A DNA stretch of 64,000 bases, from positions 742,303-806,302 of the forward strand of contig VZTJ01000523.1 of assembly GCA_013397795.1 (NCBI GenBank), written 5' to 3'. The notes under the pieces were generated by a model, which saw nothing but the letters and a program-made list of their open reading frames with translations, did not search any database and had not been told where the DNA came from. Position 1 is the first letter of the stretch; the number at the start of each line of letters is the position of its first letter. Position numbers and translations under genes: made by a program. Below are positions 25,294 through 38,413 of this stretch, one piece after another. Origin of the DNA: Orthonyx spaldingii (Eukaryota > Chordata > Aves > Passeriformes > Orthonychidae).

Positions 25294-25435
25294 CCTAGTT
25301 CTAGTCATAACCTTTACTCAACAGGCATTTTTAAAACAGAATATCCTCAATAAATCCTTGTACTCCTCGTTCTGCTCATAACCTTTACTCCATAAAGGTT
25401 TTAGAAACAGAATATCCTCAATAAATGGAGAGGGT
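25294..25435. repeat. Diverged tandem duplication, 71-bp period, two copies
   Basis: Copy 1 spans 25294-25364 and copy 2 spans 25365 to about 25435. The shared blocks 'cataacctttactc' and 'cagaatatcctcaataaat' recur with a constant offset of 71 bp. The centre differs at several positions, so the event is not recent. The last few bases of copy 2 are less similar. Confidence 0.88.
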
Positions 25436-26883
25436 GAGATTCTAGCAAACCCTTTGCTATAAAGTATTTGATTACTGTCTATTAGTTTAAAAGTGCAAAT
25501 AAATAAAGATATATAATTGAGTGAGAGATAAGATGTTGGTAATTCTGTCCTGGAGCTTTCTCTGTCTAAACTTCCAATATTTATCTCCAATAATAGTGTG
25601 AAAGAGGCTTGCTTTTTGGAATATTTGCCTTAGTAAAATAGCTTGTAATTGCAGAGAATGCTATATTATTTGCCATTTTCCGTATTATATTTAAAAGAAT
25701 GTCTAAACAGAAAATCAGAAGTGTTAAATATTTATATAAGCTATTAGCAAAATCTCTGAAATTTAAATGATTCACAGCAGAACAGGGATAAAACTTTAAT
25801 ACTCCTTGCTGACTTTGTTATCCTTGTAAAGTTTTGCACTTAAGGTTGCTGTAATAGGTGCAATATTCACATGATTTGCTGCAGGCTTGAAAATTAATCT
25901 CTGCATCTGTTGAGAAGATATATTTATAAAAGACATTAAGAAAACTAAATAATGTTTTAGTCAAAGCCGTTATGGTAGAAAATATGCATATTCCTTGGTC
26001 TTATCTGATAGAAGATGCATTGGATAAAATATAAATAACATAACAGGATGAGTAATCAGTTGTGACACCCAAGTGGGAAATATTTTTGCAAGCAGTGTCT
26101 TGTTACTGGTTATTTTATCAATGAAATGTGTTGGAGTAGAACTATTACTTCTTCAAAAATTTGGAAATCTTCCTGACTTACCAACATTTCCACCCTCAAG
26201 TTAGCCAGAAATTTAGACAACCAACTCCACGTCAAGCCGATCACAGCTATCAAATCAAAGGAAATGTTTTCTTTCATTTAATTTTTTATGCTTGTCATGT
26301 TTCATCAATGGCATTCAACTCCAGCCCCCGTTCCCACGTCGTGGGCATTGTGTGAGTCAGGTATCACTGCACTGCAGTCAGAGCTGTCCCAGCAATGCCA
26401 AAATATCAGGAAAACGAAGATAATTCGACCCCTTGCGTTAACATTTCATGATTGTTTAATGTAAACCAGAAGGAAGTTGAACTTTCATGTTCTGGGAGTT
26501 TTATTCTCTTCATAGGAAGGGAAAGTTTTGCTGTTGGGGTCACACAACTGGGGTTAGAAGAGGTTTGTTTGTTAACTCCCAGTCAAGGCAAAGACGAGTG
26601 ATAATGAAAAGGAAAATTGCTTTGTTCAGGCACTTGGATTGGGTAGGACTGTGGTGGGGCACACAGAGGACCTCGCTCCTCATTCTCCTTGAAGAATTGT
26701 GCCCTCTCCCTTTGCACTAATGAGGACTCTGAAGTTCAGTAAATGTGAGGAGTGTGACCTGCTTTACTGAAAAAACCCAAATAATCAGACTTTTCCCTGG
26801 ATTTCTGAGGACAAAATGACAGGTTCTGTCACATTTCCCATGTAGACCATGGCTCTTTAGTCTGATGTATCTTCCCTTCCACA
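25436..26883. other. Unique AT-rich non-coding DNA
   Basis: No gene or repeat is recognised. Frames of 90 codons or fewer have no domain signal. Confidence 0.7.
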
Positions 26884-27040
26884 CAGTCCCAGAATGGTTT
26901 GGGTTGGAAGGGACCTCAAAGCTCATCCCTGCCATGGGTAGGGACACGTTCCATTATCCCAGGGTGCTCCAAGCCCCAGTGTCCAGCCTGGCCCTGGACA
27001 CTTCCAGGGATCCAGGGGCAGCCACAGCTTCTCTGGGAAC
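26884..27040 (-). mobile_element. CR1 LINE 3' fragment, minus orientation
   Basis: Read on the plus strand, this starts with the reverse complement of the CR1 3' end ('cagaatggtttgggttgga', 'gggacctcaaagctcatcc'). It continues through 'ccatgggtagggacacgtt', 'gtccagcctggccctggaca' and 'gggatccaggggcagccaca'. This is a severely 5'-truncated tail of about 155 bp. The two plus-strand frames of 79 and 96 codons that cross it are artefacts of this repeat. Confidence 0.93.
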
Positions 27041-30000
27041 TTCATCTTCTATCTCTCATTGCCTTGCTTTGCTCTTACACTCAAATTTATTTCTTTCAGT
27101 TTAATATTCACAGACATATGATCAACTTCAGCCTGAATTCGGGGCTCAGTGAGGGGTATTTGCCCAATCCTTTTGGTTTTCTCTCCTGAGGATTGGATCC
27201 TGGCAATGCTGCCCCACACTGCATTTCTGCAAGCACGGCTGCTGTAGAAATGACGTAGTCCTTAACACAGATAGAAATTTGTTATATTCCTTACACGTCT
27301 GCAATAGTCATTCCATCATAAATGTCATAAGTATGCAGGTTTTTAATGAGCCAGCGCTCTTAGATCAGTTACATGGTGCTGTCTATGTTTCATTTGATGA
27401 CAAAAGGCTGTCTTGCCTTAGGGAAGTGTAATCTTAAATTGTAATTTTTTGCTAGCCAGATTTTCTCTCCTTTGGTGACAGAGGGCTCCCTCTTTGCTTC
27501 CCAGGCTTGCAGACCTTGGAGGCAGACATGCTCCTCCCCATCAAGAGAATAAAATTAAAAGCTTTTTGTGAAATGGTTAAGAATATGATTTCTCTTGTTC
27601 CATATTAACTGCTAAAATTGATATTTTTACAGGGCTTAAAGACAGAAAAGAAAAAAAAAAATCCCAACATTTCAAAACCAACATTATGGCAATTTTTTGC
27701 TCATGGTAGAACAGAACGTGACCTACAAAAAAATGTTCAGATAAAGAAAAATTGCTTCACTTCCAGCCTTTAGAAGGGCTGGAAATGTGATCCATGAGTT
27801 TAAATAGATTGGCCATCAGATGTGGCAGACGTGGTGCTTCCCAGGGTGTGCTGGACACCGAATTCCTGCAGCTCTGTGTGTGAGGGAATCTGTTCATTAT
27901 CCCACTTGCCTGTCTCCATTTAGCTTGTTTTCAAAGAGCTGAAAGGAAAGTATTACATTATTTATTTATATCAAAGTTCCCAATGTTTTCTACAAGACAT
28001 TGAGTGTCGGGACAAAATAACAGTGAGCAATAAAAGGCAGTTTGCTGTGAAATTACATTTATGTTACACCATATATATACTGACTTCAAAGGCAGTGTCT
28101 GTCCTTCTGAAGGTGTTTGCTGTCCTATCACTTCACATTTACAGACGTGCAGTGTCTGTAAAAATGATATCAAAGACAAATCCTTAGCTCAGTACATTAA
28201 AAATTAATGATTACTGGATTTTTTAAAAGAAAAAATGCTTTCAAAATAAAATTAATTATCTGTGATCTTGTACAAATGAAATAAACAAACCTTGATGCAG
28301 CTACTCTGTAATTTTAGTGGTCTGCAATAGCACACCTCCAGCTGTAAAAGAACAACATGACATTTCTAACACAAATTAAAAATATTTTTTAACACTGGAA
28401 GAAAATTTTGATCTTCCTCGGCTTTAAAAATTTCTGTCCATAGGAAACCCCCTGTAAAGTGCATTTAATTCTAACAGAGCAGTGATCTTCTGTTGCTGAA
28501 AATGAGGAGAGCCCTGTGTCAGCCCTCAGTTGGTCTCAGCATGTCACTGAGCCATTGTGCCATGCCCAGGGGGGCAGCTGGGCTGCCTTATTTATTTAAG
28601 AAAGACATACACACATCAAGGTGGCTCCAGAAACTCAGCAGGGCTTTCAAGTTGCTAGAGGGGAAAATTGCCTGCAAGGGGGATAGTACAGGGCAACATC
28701 GAAAAAAAATTCCATCCCTGACTTTCTAGCTGGCTGCCCTACTATAATTTATACAAGTAATAACAAAAAATGTTATTGAGATCCATGTTCCCTCTTCACT
28801 GGAGTGAAGAACTCTGTAACACCACTGAGGACAGTGGTGCTTGGATGGTCTCTTTTCCCTGTTTTCCATCCTAGGTAATGCTTAGAGTTTGTGTATTAAG
28901 CACCCAAGGAAGAAAACCAAACCCCAGAGCTGTGATCCAGGAGTGCATCACACACCAGTCCAGAGGCACAGCACTCCTATTTCATCTGACTGTTACCCCT
29001 GCTTGGTACAGAAAGGACAGAGCCTCTTCCAAAACCTGGAAAGATCCAAATTTTTAGTAACTTACAGGTAATTTTTTGGCTTGGTTCAGGTGGAGGGATG
29101 GTAAAATTGTTCTTCCCTCCTTTCCTAGAATATTGTGGCTTTTTCTTCCCTGAAACCTGAGGTTTTGCACAATTTTCTTTTATAAGGAAACATTTTTCTG
29201 GAAGTTCCCACATTTAATTGGCACAGTGAGACTGTGGAGCTGCCATTCTTGGCACAGGGATTTAGGGTTACAGTGGGTTTTTTGCTGTTAACCATCCCAA
29301 GCAAGGGTTGCAGGGTGAAAGTGGGGATCTGAGAAGGTCCTGTTGGCTGATTTCTCTCAGGGTAAACACAGTGAGATGCCTCGAGGGGAAACCTGTCCCT
29401 GGGCCACTGGTGTTGGACTAAGAAAGGTAAAACAGGAAAGGTGCTTCCCCTGTGAGCAATGTGTGTGTGTGGCTGCTTTAAAACCAGGCAAATGCTCTTT
29501 TTTATAGGTATGGCTACATAAATAGCAGTTTTTATTCGAAATATAGTGAGAAAAAATGAGGAGATTTAGGAAACCATGATCTAGAGACCTCTCTGCGTAG
29601 TTGCCTCTGAACTTGTATCTGAGGGGTTTTGCAATCTTCAAGTTTGTTTTTCCAGCTTGACTAGTTGTTTAAGTGTTTTCATCTTTTGTGGTTATTAAGA
29701 GAGTGTTTGCAGCATATATTCTTAATCTGTTCTTTAATTCTAAATTGAGGTCTTAGTGTGTTTGATACATGTGAAATTCTGGATCAGAATCACCATGATT
29801 TTGGAGAGATACACCATTCCTTAATGGCACTTAGCAATTATTAACAAAACCTCTCTATGTCCTTGACTTTTTTGACACTGCCAATCAAAATTTGTCTTCC
29901 CTTTGGGCATGTCTTATGAGCTGCTCAGATTCAGAATAATTTATAATGAGTAAATCAAACAATTCTCTAACATGTTAATGGCCTTAATTTCCTCCTTCTC

Positions 30001-32587
30001 CTCAAGGTCTAAAGATTTGATTGCTGTGTTGAGAATATAAAAAAAAGAACATTATAATTTGAAACCTGTCAGAGATGGCCAGAATGAGAAACGTGCTGAT
30101 ATAAAAAGAAATGTTAAAGGTGCATAAAAGTGGAAGACTTCTGGCTCCTGTTCATACCATGCCTAGGAAATATCTTCTCGATTTACATCACAGTAAATAC
30201 TATTTATTTTCATGAAATGTGCACTACATGGCCCTGAATCAAAGGCACAAAAGATATAATAGATATGCTCTATTCCGGTATATCTGGGATAATTCCTTTT
30301 GTTGTAAAGCTGCAAAGGTATCTGCTCACATTTTGTGTGTGAGGGAAAAACTGATGATCCAAAAGAAAATTATGAAAAAGTAGTCTGCGTGCTGGCAGTG
30401 TGCAGGGGTAAGTTACAGCCCATAATGTGAGCAGTATATAAGTGAAAATAAAACCGGTGTATAAAAGCAATCACATTATGGGGCTTTGTCCAATAATTTT
30501 GTGTTCATTACAGTTTGTAACAGAGGCATTTATGGCACTCATCACTTCAATTTTATTTTTTTTTTTTTTTTGCATCAGCAGAATATCACTTTAATTCCAG
30601 CTTGGAAGGCCCTCAGGAGGTGACCTCTCCCAGCCCCTCCTGCCCCTCACCCCTTGCAGCAGGGCAGATTGGGGCAGGTTGTCCAGCAAGTGTGAATGTC
30701 TTGAGGGATGGCAATTCCTCAGCATCTGTGATTCACACGACAGTGTTTGAACACACTTTTAGGGAAAAAAAGTTAAAATCCTAATATTTAACCTGAATTT
30801 CCTGTGCCCACTATTCCCTGTTGCTGCACACCTTTGTCTTTACACATTTCCAGTGGGTAGATGCAAACAGAAAGCAGCAGCCTAATTGTTGTGGGGTGTT
30901 TTACACAGCAAGGGAAACGTAAAGAAAGGGAAAACCATCAGAGCTGTCCCTTAGAAACACCCAGAGCAGGCTCCACGTGAAAATGTCTGGCTGCACTGGA
31001 TTGGAAATGAGCAGTGGAGTGAGTTCAGTGTCAGGAATAAGCAGGTCCAAAGGGTTTGGTGAAACAGGGAGGTGACCTTGGACATCAAAGCAAACAAAAA
31101 ATAGTTTTGGGAAATAAAAGGAATGATTGTAAGCTGAGGCCAAGAGGTTAATGATGTAAACAGAGCAACAGGCTGCAAATTTATCTTTCTCGGGGTATTC
31201 CTAGTGGATAAGGCCAAGGATAGCTCAGGGCTCCATCTGTTGACAGAATGGACACCTTAATGTTGGAAAGAACACATCTTTGATGACAGGAGGGGACAAT
31301 CTGCAGATTTTTGTTTATAGGGTATGTGAGAGCATTTGGAGAAAGAAAAACTTCAGAGTATACACATCAAAGATGGTGGTGGAGTTGTGAGACAGATAGG
31401 TGTAGCCTTCCTTACAGGAATTAAACCACACAAAAAATCAACCATAAATGTGAATACGCTTGATGTCTGTGGTAACAATGTCCATAAGCAATCTTATGAG
31501 AGATCTCTGAGATCCCCCACATTTCCTACACATTGTATGACAATATTTGTCCCAAAAACTGGCAGTACTTCTATAGTTGATATTCTCTACAGTGATTAAC
31601 ACGGTTTTAATTGTGTCTCATATATCCCATATGTTTTAAACATAATTAACAACTTATCGTGTGAAAAAAATCTATTTTGTATTTGTAGCTCCAGGTCAGG
31701 TTATTTATTGTGCATTGTGAAACCTTAATTTTTTTTTAAGGTTTACTCTTCTCAGTGTCCATCTGGCTCTGTGACTCCATCGTCACTCATGGAAGCAGCT
31801 GGTTTTCATTTGTCTCCTTGGATTGTCCTTGTCAAGACTTGTGCTGGTAAGGGTCAGGACATGTATTCCTGTTATGGAAATCTTCCTCTTCAATTCTTTT
31901 TACTGTCATTTCAAGTAATCACAGAATAGACACACATTCAGTTAGCATTTATGGTTTTCACATGTCTTATGGGACAACAATTCTGCAACCCACGAGCTCC
32001 TCTGACCTCTGATGGTAATGACACCGTAATTTTTATAATATCCTCTTTGTTATTTCATCATAGAGAATAGCCTGGAAAGGATTTTCTTCCAAAATTTCTT
32101 CTTTCTTTCCTGAGGCTATTTAAAGAAAGCTGAATATTTGCATAACTTTATTGTAAGACAAGTCTTTAGTTGTTTTCCAATTAAAGTAATAAAAATGTGT
32201 TCAAGGTAAATCAGAAGGAGCTGTTAGGTATTTGTGATAATAAAATTTTCCTTTATGTTGCAGAGATTTTATTTTTCAGTTTGCCGTTGTAAAATTAATT
32301 TGTTTCCATTTTCAACAAGGTACTTCAGCATTGTATTTTGCTGACTTGAAGCCACCCTGCTTCTTGCATCTGTGCTAAACAATTAAAACACTCATACCAA
32401 ATACTTTCTGAAGTCTTGAAAAAATTAAACATGAGATAATAAAACAAAAGTTGCTTCTAGAGCAGATGGGATAAGAACTATTTTAATGGCAATTTAAGTT
32501 TGTAATGGTTTTTAATAATGTTGAAAGTTATGAATCTGACGAGTACAAGAGGAAAAAAGTTATAGGAGTGATATTCATCACATTCAT
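27041..32587. other. Unique AT-rich non-coding DNA
   Basis: No gene is recognised. It contains a T run at 30556-30571 and short frames of up to 94 codons. The frame at 31336-31599 (+) begins at a non-ATG codon. No interspersed repeat is recognised. Confidence 0.7.
30556..30571. repeat. Poly(T) run, 16 nt
   Basis: Uninterrupted T homopolymer. Confidence 0.9.
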
Positions 32588-32745
32588 GAGTTGTGGCTTC
32601 CCCATCCATGGAATTGTTCAGGGCCAGGTTGGACGAGGTTTGGAGCAACCTGGGATAGTGGAAGGTGTCCCTGCCCATGGCTGGGAGTGGGATCAAGTGG
32701 TCTTTAAGATCCCTTCCAACCCAAACCATTCTACGATGGCTTGAT
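32588..32745 (+). mobile_element. CR1 LINE 3' fragment, plus orientation
   Basis: Matches the end of avian CR1: 'gttcagggccaggttggac', 'ggagcaacctgggatagtgg', 'aaggtgtccctgcccatgg', 'atcccttccaacccaaacca', then a degenerate octamer 'attctacgatgg'. About 155 bp remain. Decay of the terminal octamers and scattered mismatches indicate moderate age. Confidence 0.93.
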
Positions 32746-34605
32746 TCCATATCCTCTTTCTTCTTTACATCTAAAACTTAGATATAAATGTCATGAGTCG
32801 ATAGACTTGGAGAAAGCACCTGGGGGCTGTGTCCTACCGTCATTGTCTTAGGGCCTACAAGGAATTTTTCAGGGTGACCCTGGTTAGAAACAAAAAGTTG
32901 TGTGAGCAGCAAAGCTCCTGGCACCCAGCCTGTCACAGGTGGGATTTTTACCCTGGCAGTGTGGTTTGCTGTGCTGTTTTTAGAGGATGGTGCTCCCAAG
33001 TCTGCTCACGAGGCCGGAGCGAGGCGCTGAGGCGGCTGGGCAGGGCAGAAGTTGCTTTAGCACAAATCCACACAGGTCTCACACAAAGTTATTTTCCTGC
33101 CATTGCAGTGTCAAAGCAAGCTCTGAGCTGGCCCGTGGAGACCACATTATTATGTCATGACAGGAGATTACGCCTTTGCACTAAATGGTTTCAGAATAAG
33201 TCTACAGAGACCTAATTATATTGCCATTGCTGCTTGAGAGGTTGTTCAGCAGGGAAGCACTTCTTGGGGAAGCTCACTCATGATGACAAAATAAAATGAA
33301 ATTATGACAGTGTATTTCCTGCTAAAAAAGCCCTCAAATAAAGAAAAATTGATTATCATGTCAAATTAAACCATAAATAAATAGTAAATGCTGAATTTAC
33401 AGTCAAATTTCACTCTGACTTGCTGTAACTAAAATACACAATAACATTTGTTTTTAGATTCCCACAGCAAATATGTTTTTAATTGTGAAAACAGTTATTG
33501 TTTCATACAATACTACAATAACTCATCAGTCAATTTTGTGCCCTGTAATACTGATATGATTGGTTTCCAAAGACCAGCTCCTGTTCCAAACTGATTAATA
33601 CATCTGATGTTGCTGAAAAGAACTTTTGATTCAAGTTGTAAATGGTCAGTAGTAGTTTAAATTATAAACTTATGCAACATTCTAAATGCAACGTCAAATT
33701 AATTCTAATATATGTTTTCTTTATCTGGATAGGCAACAAACGTATTGCCATGAAAATTAGATTAATGCTAATGACAATCTACACAACACGTTTCCCAAGA
33801 CAGAGGGCAAAACAAAGGTGAGATCAATTCTTGCAAATGTTTGTTTAGAGTGCCTCTCTGCCTATGAAGATGTTATTCATTACCTGTTCTGTAGATGCAG
33901 GGCTTTCTTTAAATTGGTATAGAAAATCAATGCTCTGAGCAGGAGAAAAGACACTCTCCTCTATAAATCACAAGTATAGACTTTAGTGCTATAAATTTAA
34001 TTCTGAAACAATGAAGACAACACAAATATCTCTTTACCTTTCTTTAGTTAATAAAGAAAAATTATAAAGGTTTTATGGAACAGCATGAACTTGTAGTCAA
34101 CCAAAATCCATATTTTCCTGTAAAAAAAGTAAAATCTAGAAATAAATTTATTAAATATTCATATACAGGCATTTGGCTGTACATAAACATTTCAATTACC
34201 ATATAAATATGGTTAAACAAGTTTCAGTTTATAAAAATCTACTTTTTATGTATATAGTCAACTTCTATCCATAGAAGTCTTCTGTCTCTTAAGTCTTCAT
34301 CAGTTAAATGGAGGAAGCTGCAATGAGGCACAATTAGTTCTACAAATTGAAGAGTTGGAGAAAATTGGTTGGAGTTAATAAAGCTGGGGTTTAGAGAACA
34401 GTAAAGGGAATATAATACTCATCAAGTAATCAATCAACCTTAGCACATACAGCGCTAATTCTGCCTGTCTAATATATCTATTTTGGTATATCTAATGTAT
34501 CTATCACTGTGCTTTCCAGAGAGGATGTGTCAGATTTAGCAAGCCCCATTAAACTTAGCATAAACTTAACTTCAAAATAAGGCAAAAAGTGCTTTCTATG
34601 ACACA
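32746..34605. other. Unique non-coding DNA
   Basis: No gene is recognised. A small CpG-bearing patch lies at about 33,005-33,050. A 128-codon plus frame (32829-33215) crosses it but shows no domain. Confidence 0.65.
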
Positions 34606-34965
34606 GGATCACAGAATAGTCAGGGTTGGAAGGGATTTCTGGAGATCACCCAGTCTGAGGCAGGGTCATCTGGAGCAGGTGACACAGGAACGTGTCCAGG
34701 TGGGTTTGGGATGTGTCCAGGTGGATTTGGGATGTGTCCAGGTGGGTTTGGGATGTCTCCAGAAAGGAGACTCCACACCCTCCCTGGGCAGCTGTCCCAG
34801 GACTCTGTCACCCTCATGGAAAGAAGTTCTTCCTCATTTTGAGGTGGAACTTTTTGTGTTGTAGTTTATGGGCATTGCTCCTTGTCCTGTCCCTGGGCAC
34901 CACTGGACAGAGCCTGGCACCATCCTCTGACACCCCTCAGAGATGTTTCTATGGATTGGTGAGAT
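34606..34965 (-). mobile_element. CR1 LINE 3' fragment, minus orientation, with internal triplication
   Basis: Starts on the plus strand with 'gatcacagaatagtcagggt', the reverse complement of a CR1 3' terminus. It proceeds through 'ggaagggatttctggagatc', 'ggagactccacaccctccct', 'cctcatggaaagaagttctt', 'gctccttgtcctgtccctgg' and 'acacccctcagagatgtttc'. At about 360 bp it is one of the two longest CR1 copies here (the other is at 46,672-47,041). It contains a three-copy 21-bp tandem repeat at 34692-34754. The frames seen in it on both strands (91, 65 and 102 codons) are repeat-derived and are not genes. Confidence 0.95.
34692..34754. repeat. Three tandem 21-bp units inside CR1
   Basis: The units are 34692-34712, 34713-34733 and 34734-34754, each of the form gtgtccaggtggRtttgggat. 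Units 1 and 3 are identical and unit 2 differs by one base (a for g). Because 21 is a multiple of three, translated frames show a heptapeptide repeat. Confidence 0.97.
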
Positions 34966-35073
34966 CCACTCTCATACAGAAATACAACAATAAATTATAA
35001 CCTAAAAAAGCTCTTTGCAGTTATTATCTTTTAAATGTTTACACTTGCATCACTTGGTCAGATACCAAAATGT

Positions 35074-35104
<31 letters not shown>

Positions 35105-38069
35105 TGTATTTATTTATTTATTTATTCACTCGTAGTAGTCTGAAAAATGAAAAGAATGAAAGAATGTGCATGACCTGTAAAGGTAATTGTCGAGGTGTAG
35201 CCAAGTGTGGGATTTGCAACTGCAGAGCTGTGCTCAGTGGAAATTGAGACTAACACGGGGATGTGGTGATTTCAACGTGAACTCCTGGTTGTGTTGCTGT
35301 TCCATAGAGTTGGGGATGACAAGGATCAGTGTTATGTACACAGAGACTCACAGATTATGGAGGCTGTGATTGTGGGAAGGACCTGGTAACAATGTTTATG
35401 TAGAGGGAAAGAAAGGCTGAATGTTTCAGGGTGGAATGGTGTGAGAGGAAATGTTGGGAGGGAGATAATCTCACCTCCTGTGTTTGAAATTAGCATAGTT
35501 ATTGAGTAACAGCAAAATCATTATCATGTAAAGACATGTAAGATAGCACATAATGGTAATGTACAGACTAAGCTCTTCTCAAAGGAATATGGATGGAATA
35601 TTATCATTTTAATTAAAAAAAAATGAATTAGGCTTGGCTGAACAAAAAATGGAAAGTGCCTTTAGGGACAAATGTGGGAATGATCAAGGACAGGCATTAG
35701 GAAAAGAGCCCCTCCTTCAGCCTGTTTGCAGCAATGTGCTCGGAATTTCAGGGGTGAAGGTAACCTCCATTCTCATTTGCAAGGATGTCTCAGGCAGGGA
35801 GGAAAAACACCCTGAAGAATCACTTGCCACCACTTGTGGAGGGCAGCACTATCCAAACATCTGGGTTATTAAAAACATTTACATGCAGAAAATTAATTTT
35901 TTAGCAGAATTTCTCCTCCGTAATCTTTTACCTCTCCCCACAACCATTTAAGCATAAATTTTGTTAAGGAATAAATCCTTGTGGTATTTCTGTCATTTCA
36001 AACACACCCTTTGATCTAGAGGAAGTGGGACAAACCCTAACCTTTCCTGTTCCGTGACAATGGAATGTTATCAATAAAGTTTTTAAAGAATCAACCTGAC
36101 AAAGAATTTAGATCATCTAATTAGAGGAAAATCTGGAAGCTGTAAAGGAAAAATGTTACTTCTTGGGCAATAAATTTGGCTTATAAAACGTCCTTCACAA
36201 ACCTTCCAGGGTATTGTGTCTGTTCAGTAAATACAACCCCAATGTAATTGTCCAGTTGAACTGAATCATCAAATGTGGGAATTCTCTGCACATTTTTCCT
36301 AGAATATGTTGACTACTGAAATCCCAGGAATTAATTTTGCTTTTTTCTGGTTGTTTCAATCATCAGAACTTGTTGTTGCTATTAGATCCAAGAAGTTTGC
36401 CCATGTTTGCAAAGTGTGCTCCCCAATTGCTCCAATGTTTTTCACTGACAGGATTCTGGGAAGAGAAAGATTCAGTTCTCTGCCAAATCTGCAGTTATGG
36501 GCTGGAGAACTATTGTTCTTCACTACAGAGACAATAAAGGCTTCTCCAATGCTCATTAAGATATGAATCTTTGAAATGAAAGAATTCCTGCCAGGAATCT
36601 AAATTTTACCACATTTAGTGAAAGACTCCTTATGTTTGATTTCTTGTTTCCTTTTTTCAATTGTCTTTTGCATCTAATCGAGCAAATTAAATTGTGCAAC
36701 GAAGACAGTTTTTCAAGACAAAAGATTTCATAATGATCCTACAGGAAGATTCTGGTCCTTACCTCCTGCAATAAACAATTTCTCTGAAGCTTTCAGAATT
36801 ATTGTAGGAAAAATATAATTATAGGAGTCATTATGTGTATAGTTCCCAGGTAAATTATGGTGAAACAGATAGCAAGGCTGATGACTGACAACTGAGGAAA
36901 TGCTAGAATTAACCTTACCTGTACAAATAAATTCGGTTTAGTGTTTATTTGAATGTTTTATACTCCACACAGGGCATGAAATATTATAAAAAGTGATTAA
37001 TAAGGCAGTTATTCAATTGTTTATTCATAAACTCAAAGTTTCATCTCATTTCCATTTCCTACCTTTCAGAACATCCATTTTGCATCTTGATAGATATTAT
37101 TTTATGTTGGATGTGAATGTCTAAACAGTCCTTTTATTGGAAAATTATATAAACAAGAGTTTGGTCTCTAAATAGTAATTACTGCATGGAATATTGCAGG
37201 ATTGGTACCTTCTAGGGCAACTGGAGAGCTCGTAGAAATCTGAGCAATAAAATACAATTTTCTTAGTGCTTTTAACATGTAAGAGCAACTCTGATGTAAT
37301 TGCAGTGTATAATTAGACTTTTGCCCTGGTGTAGCATCTATTCACTTTTCAAAATGTGGAAAACCCTCCAAATTGCTTAAAAAGGCTTCTCTGGGGTCAG
37401 TGAGAGATGCAGTGCATTGATGTTAATGCACCTGTTCCAAAAACTGTCTTACAGGAGCAGAATCTCTGATGTGAACGCTGTCCAACCTCTCCAGCCTGGC
37501 AACAATGGTTTGGCATCCCTAATGTTGCAAAAGCCAGGTACAAAGCCTCTTGAAAGCCAAAGAGAGCTTTTCTCCTCCTTTTTATGTATTACAGTATTTT
37601 TTATTATCTGTTGTTTTAGAATGTCTCCTACTTGAGAAGGCAGGAGCTGTGCAGATAGAAAATCAGTTATTTGCCAAGGAAGTTTTAACTATATTACCCT
37701 TGAAATTTTATATATTTTAATGCATCATTTTTAATACAAAACTCTAACTTTACCCATAAAAGTCTAATTTCTGCCTGATAAACTCAAATTAGTTTCAGAT
37801 AATTGCTTTTTCACTCTTCTCACATACATCTACTGTCAGTTTTTTACAGCTCACTGAGCCATTTCAAATTATGTCTGGTTTGTCTTGCAAAATAAAAATG
37901 AGTGATTAAAGATGTTAAGTCTTTCTGTATCTAAACCTTTGTTTTTTCTTTCCATGTTACAAAGGTTTTTCATTTGGCTTTTTGTTTCCATCTGTAACAG
38001 CTTCAAGAGTCGTGCTGAGGAGAAGGACTCGTGGTGAGCTGCTTGTACAGTGTGGATCCCTTACATAAA
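34966..38069. other. Unique AT-rich non-coding DNA
   Basis: Apart from the (TTTA)n microsatellite there is no recognised element. The longest frame is 105 codons (35634-35951, +), with no domain. Confidence 0.7.
35073..35126. repeat. (TTTA)n microsatellite, 54 bp
   Basis: About thirteen TTTA units with a single G interruption at 35106. It creates a low-complexity FIYLFIYLF peptide in one plus-strand frame, which is not a gene. Confidence 0.95.
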
Positions 38070-38135
38070 ATAATGGAATTGTTTGGGTTGGAAGGGAATT
38101 TAAATTAACTTTCGAATCTCCTACCATGGATGCAG
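38070..38135 (-). mobile_element. Decayed CR1 3'-end scrap, minus orientation
   Basis: 'tggaattgtttgggttggaa' followed by 'gggaatttaaattaact' and 'tcctaccatgga' aligns by eye with the reverse complement of the last 60 or so bases of CR1. It is short and diverged, so the end points are approximate. Confidence 0.7.
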
Positions 38136-38393
38136 AAGCTTGAAAAATACCTTATATTTATTTTAAATATTTTAAATATTTTTAACTATTTTCCACTGGA
38201 CTTTGATATTTTAGGAGTTTGATAGAAGTACAAAAGAAACCAGTTGGCTTTGAGAGATTGGTATAAACCTGGGAGAACACAATGATATTTAAAATCTTAT
38301 TGCCAAAAAAATGGAGGAAGAAATGTTACTTTATATTTAAAAAAACCCACAAAATTTTTTGTGCAGGTGTTTTGTTTTTGGTTTTGGTTTTTC

Positions 38394-38413
38394 TTGGTTG
38401 GTTGGTTGGTTGG
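38394..38413. repeat. (TTGG)n microsatellite, 5 copies
   Basis: Five perfect TTGG units, flanked on both sides by T/G-rich low-complexity sequence (about 38,360-38,422). Confidence 0.92.

Noticed and set aside
32136..32143. POU octamer ATTTGCAT (others near 48,543 and 55,687)
   Set aside because: About two such octamers are expected by chance in 64 kb on both strands. The number seen is not informative.
33000..33055. CpG-bearing patch considered as a CpG island
   Set aside because: Only about 50 bp long, far below CpG island size, with no TATA or transcript signal.
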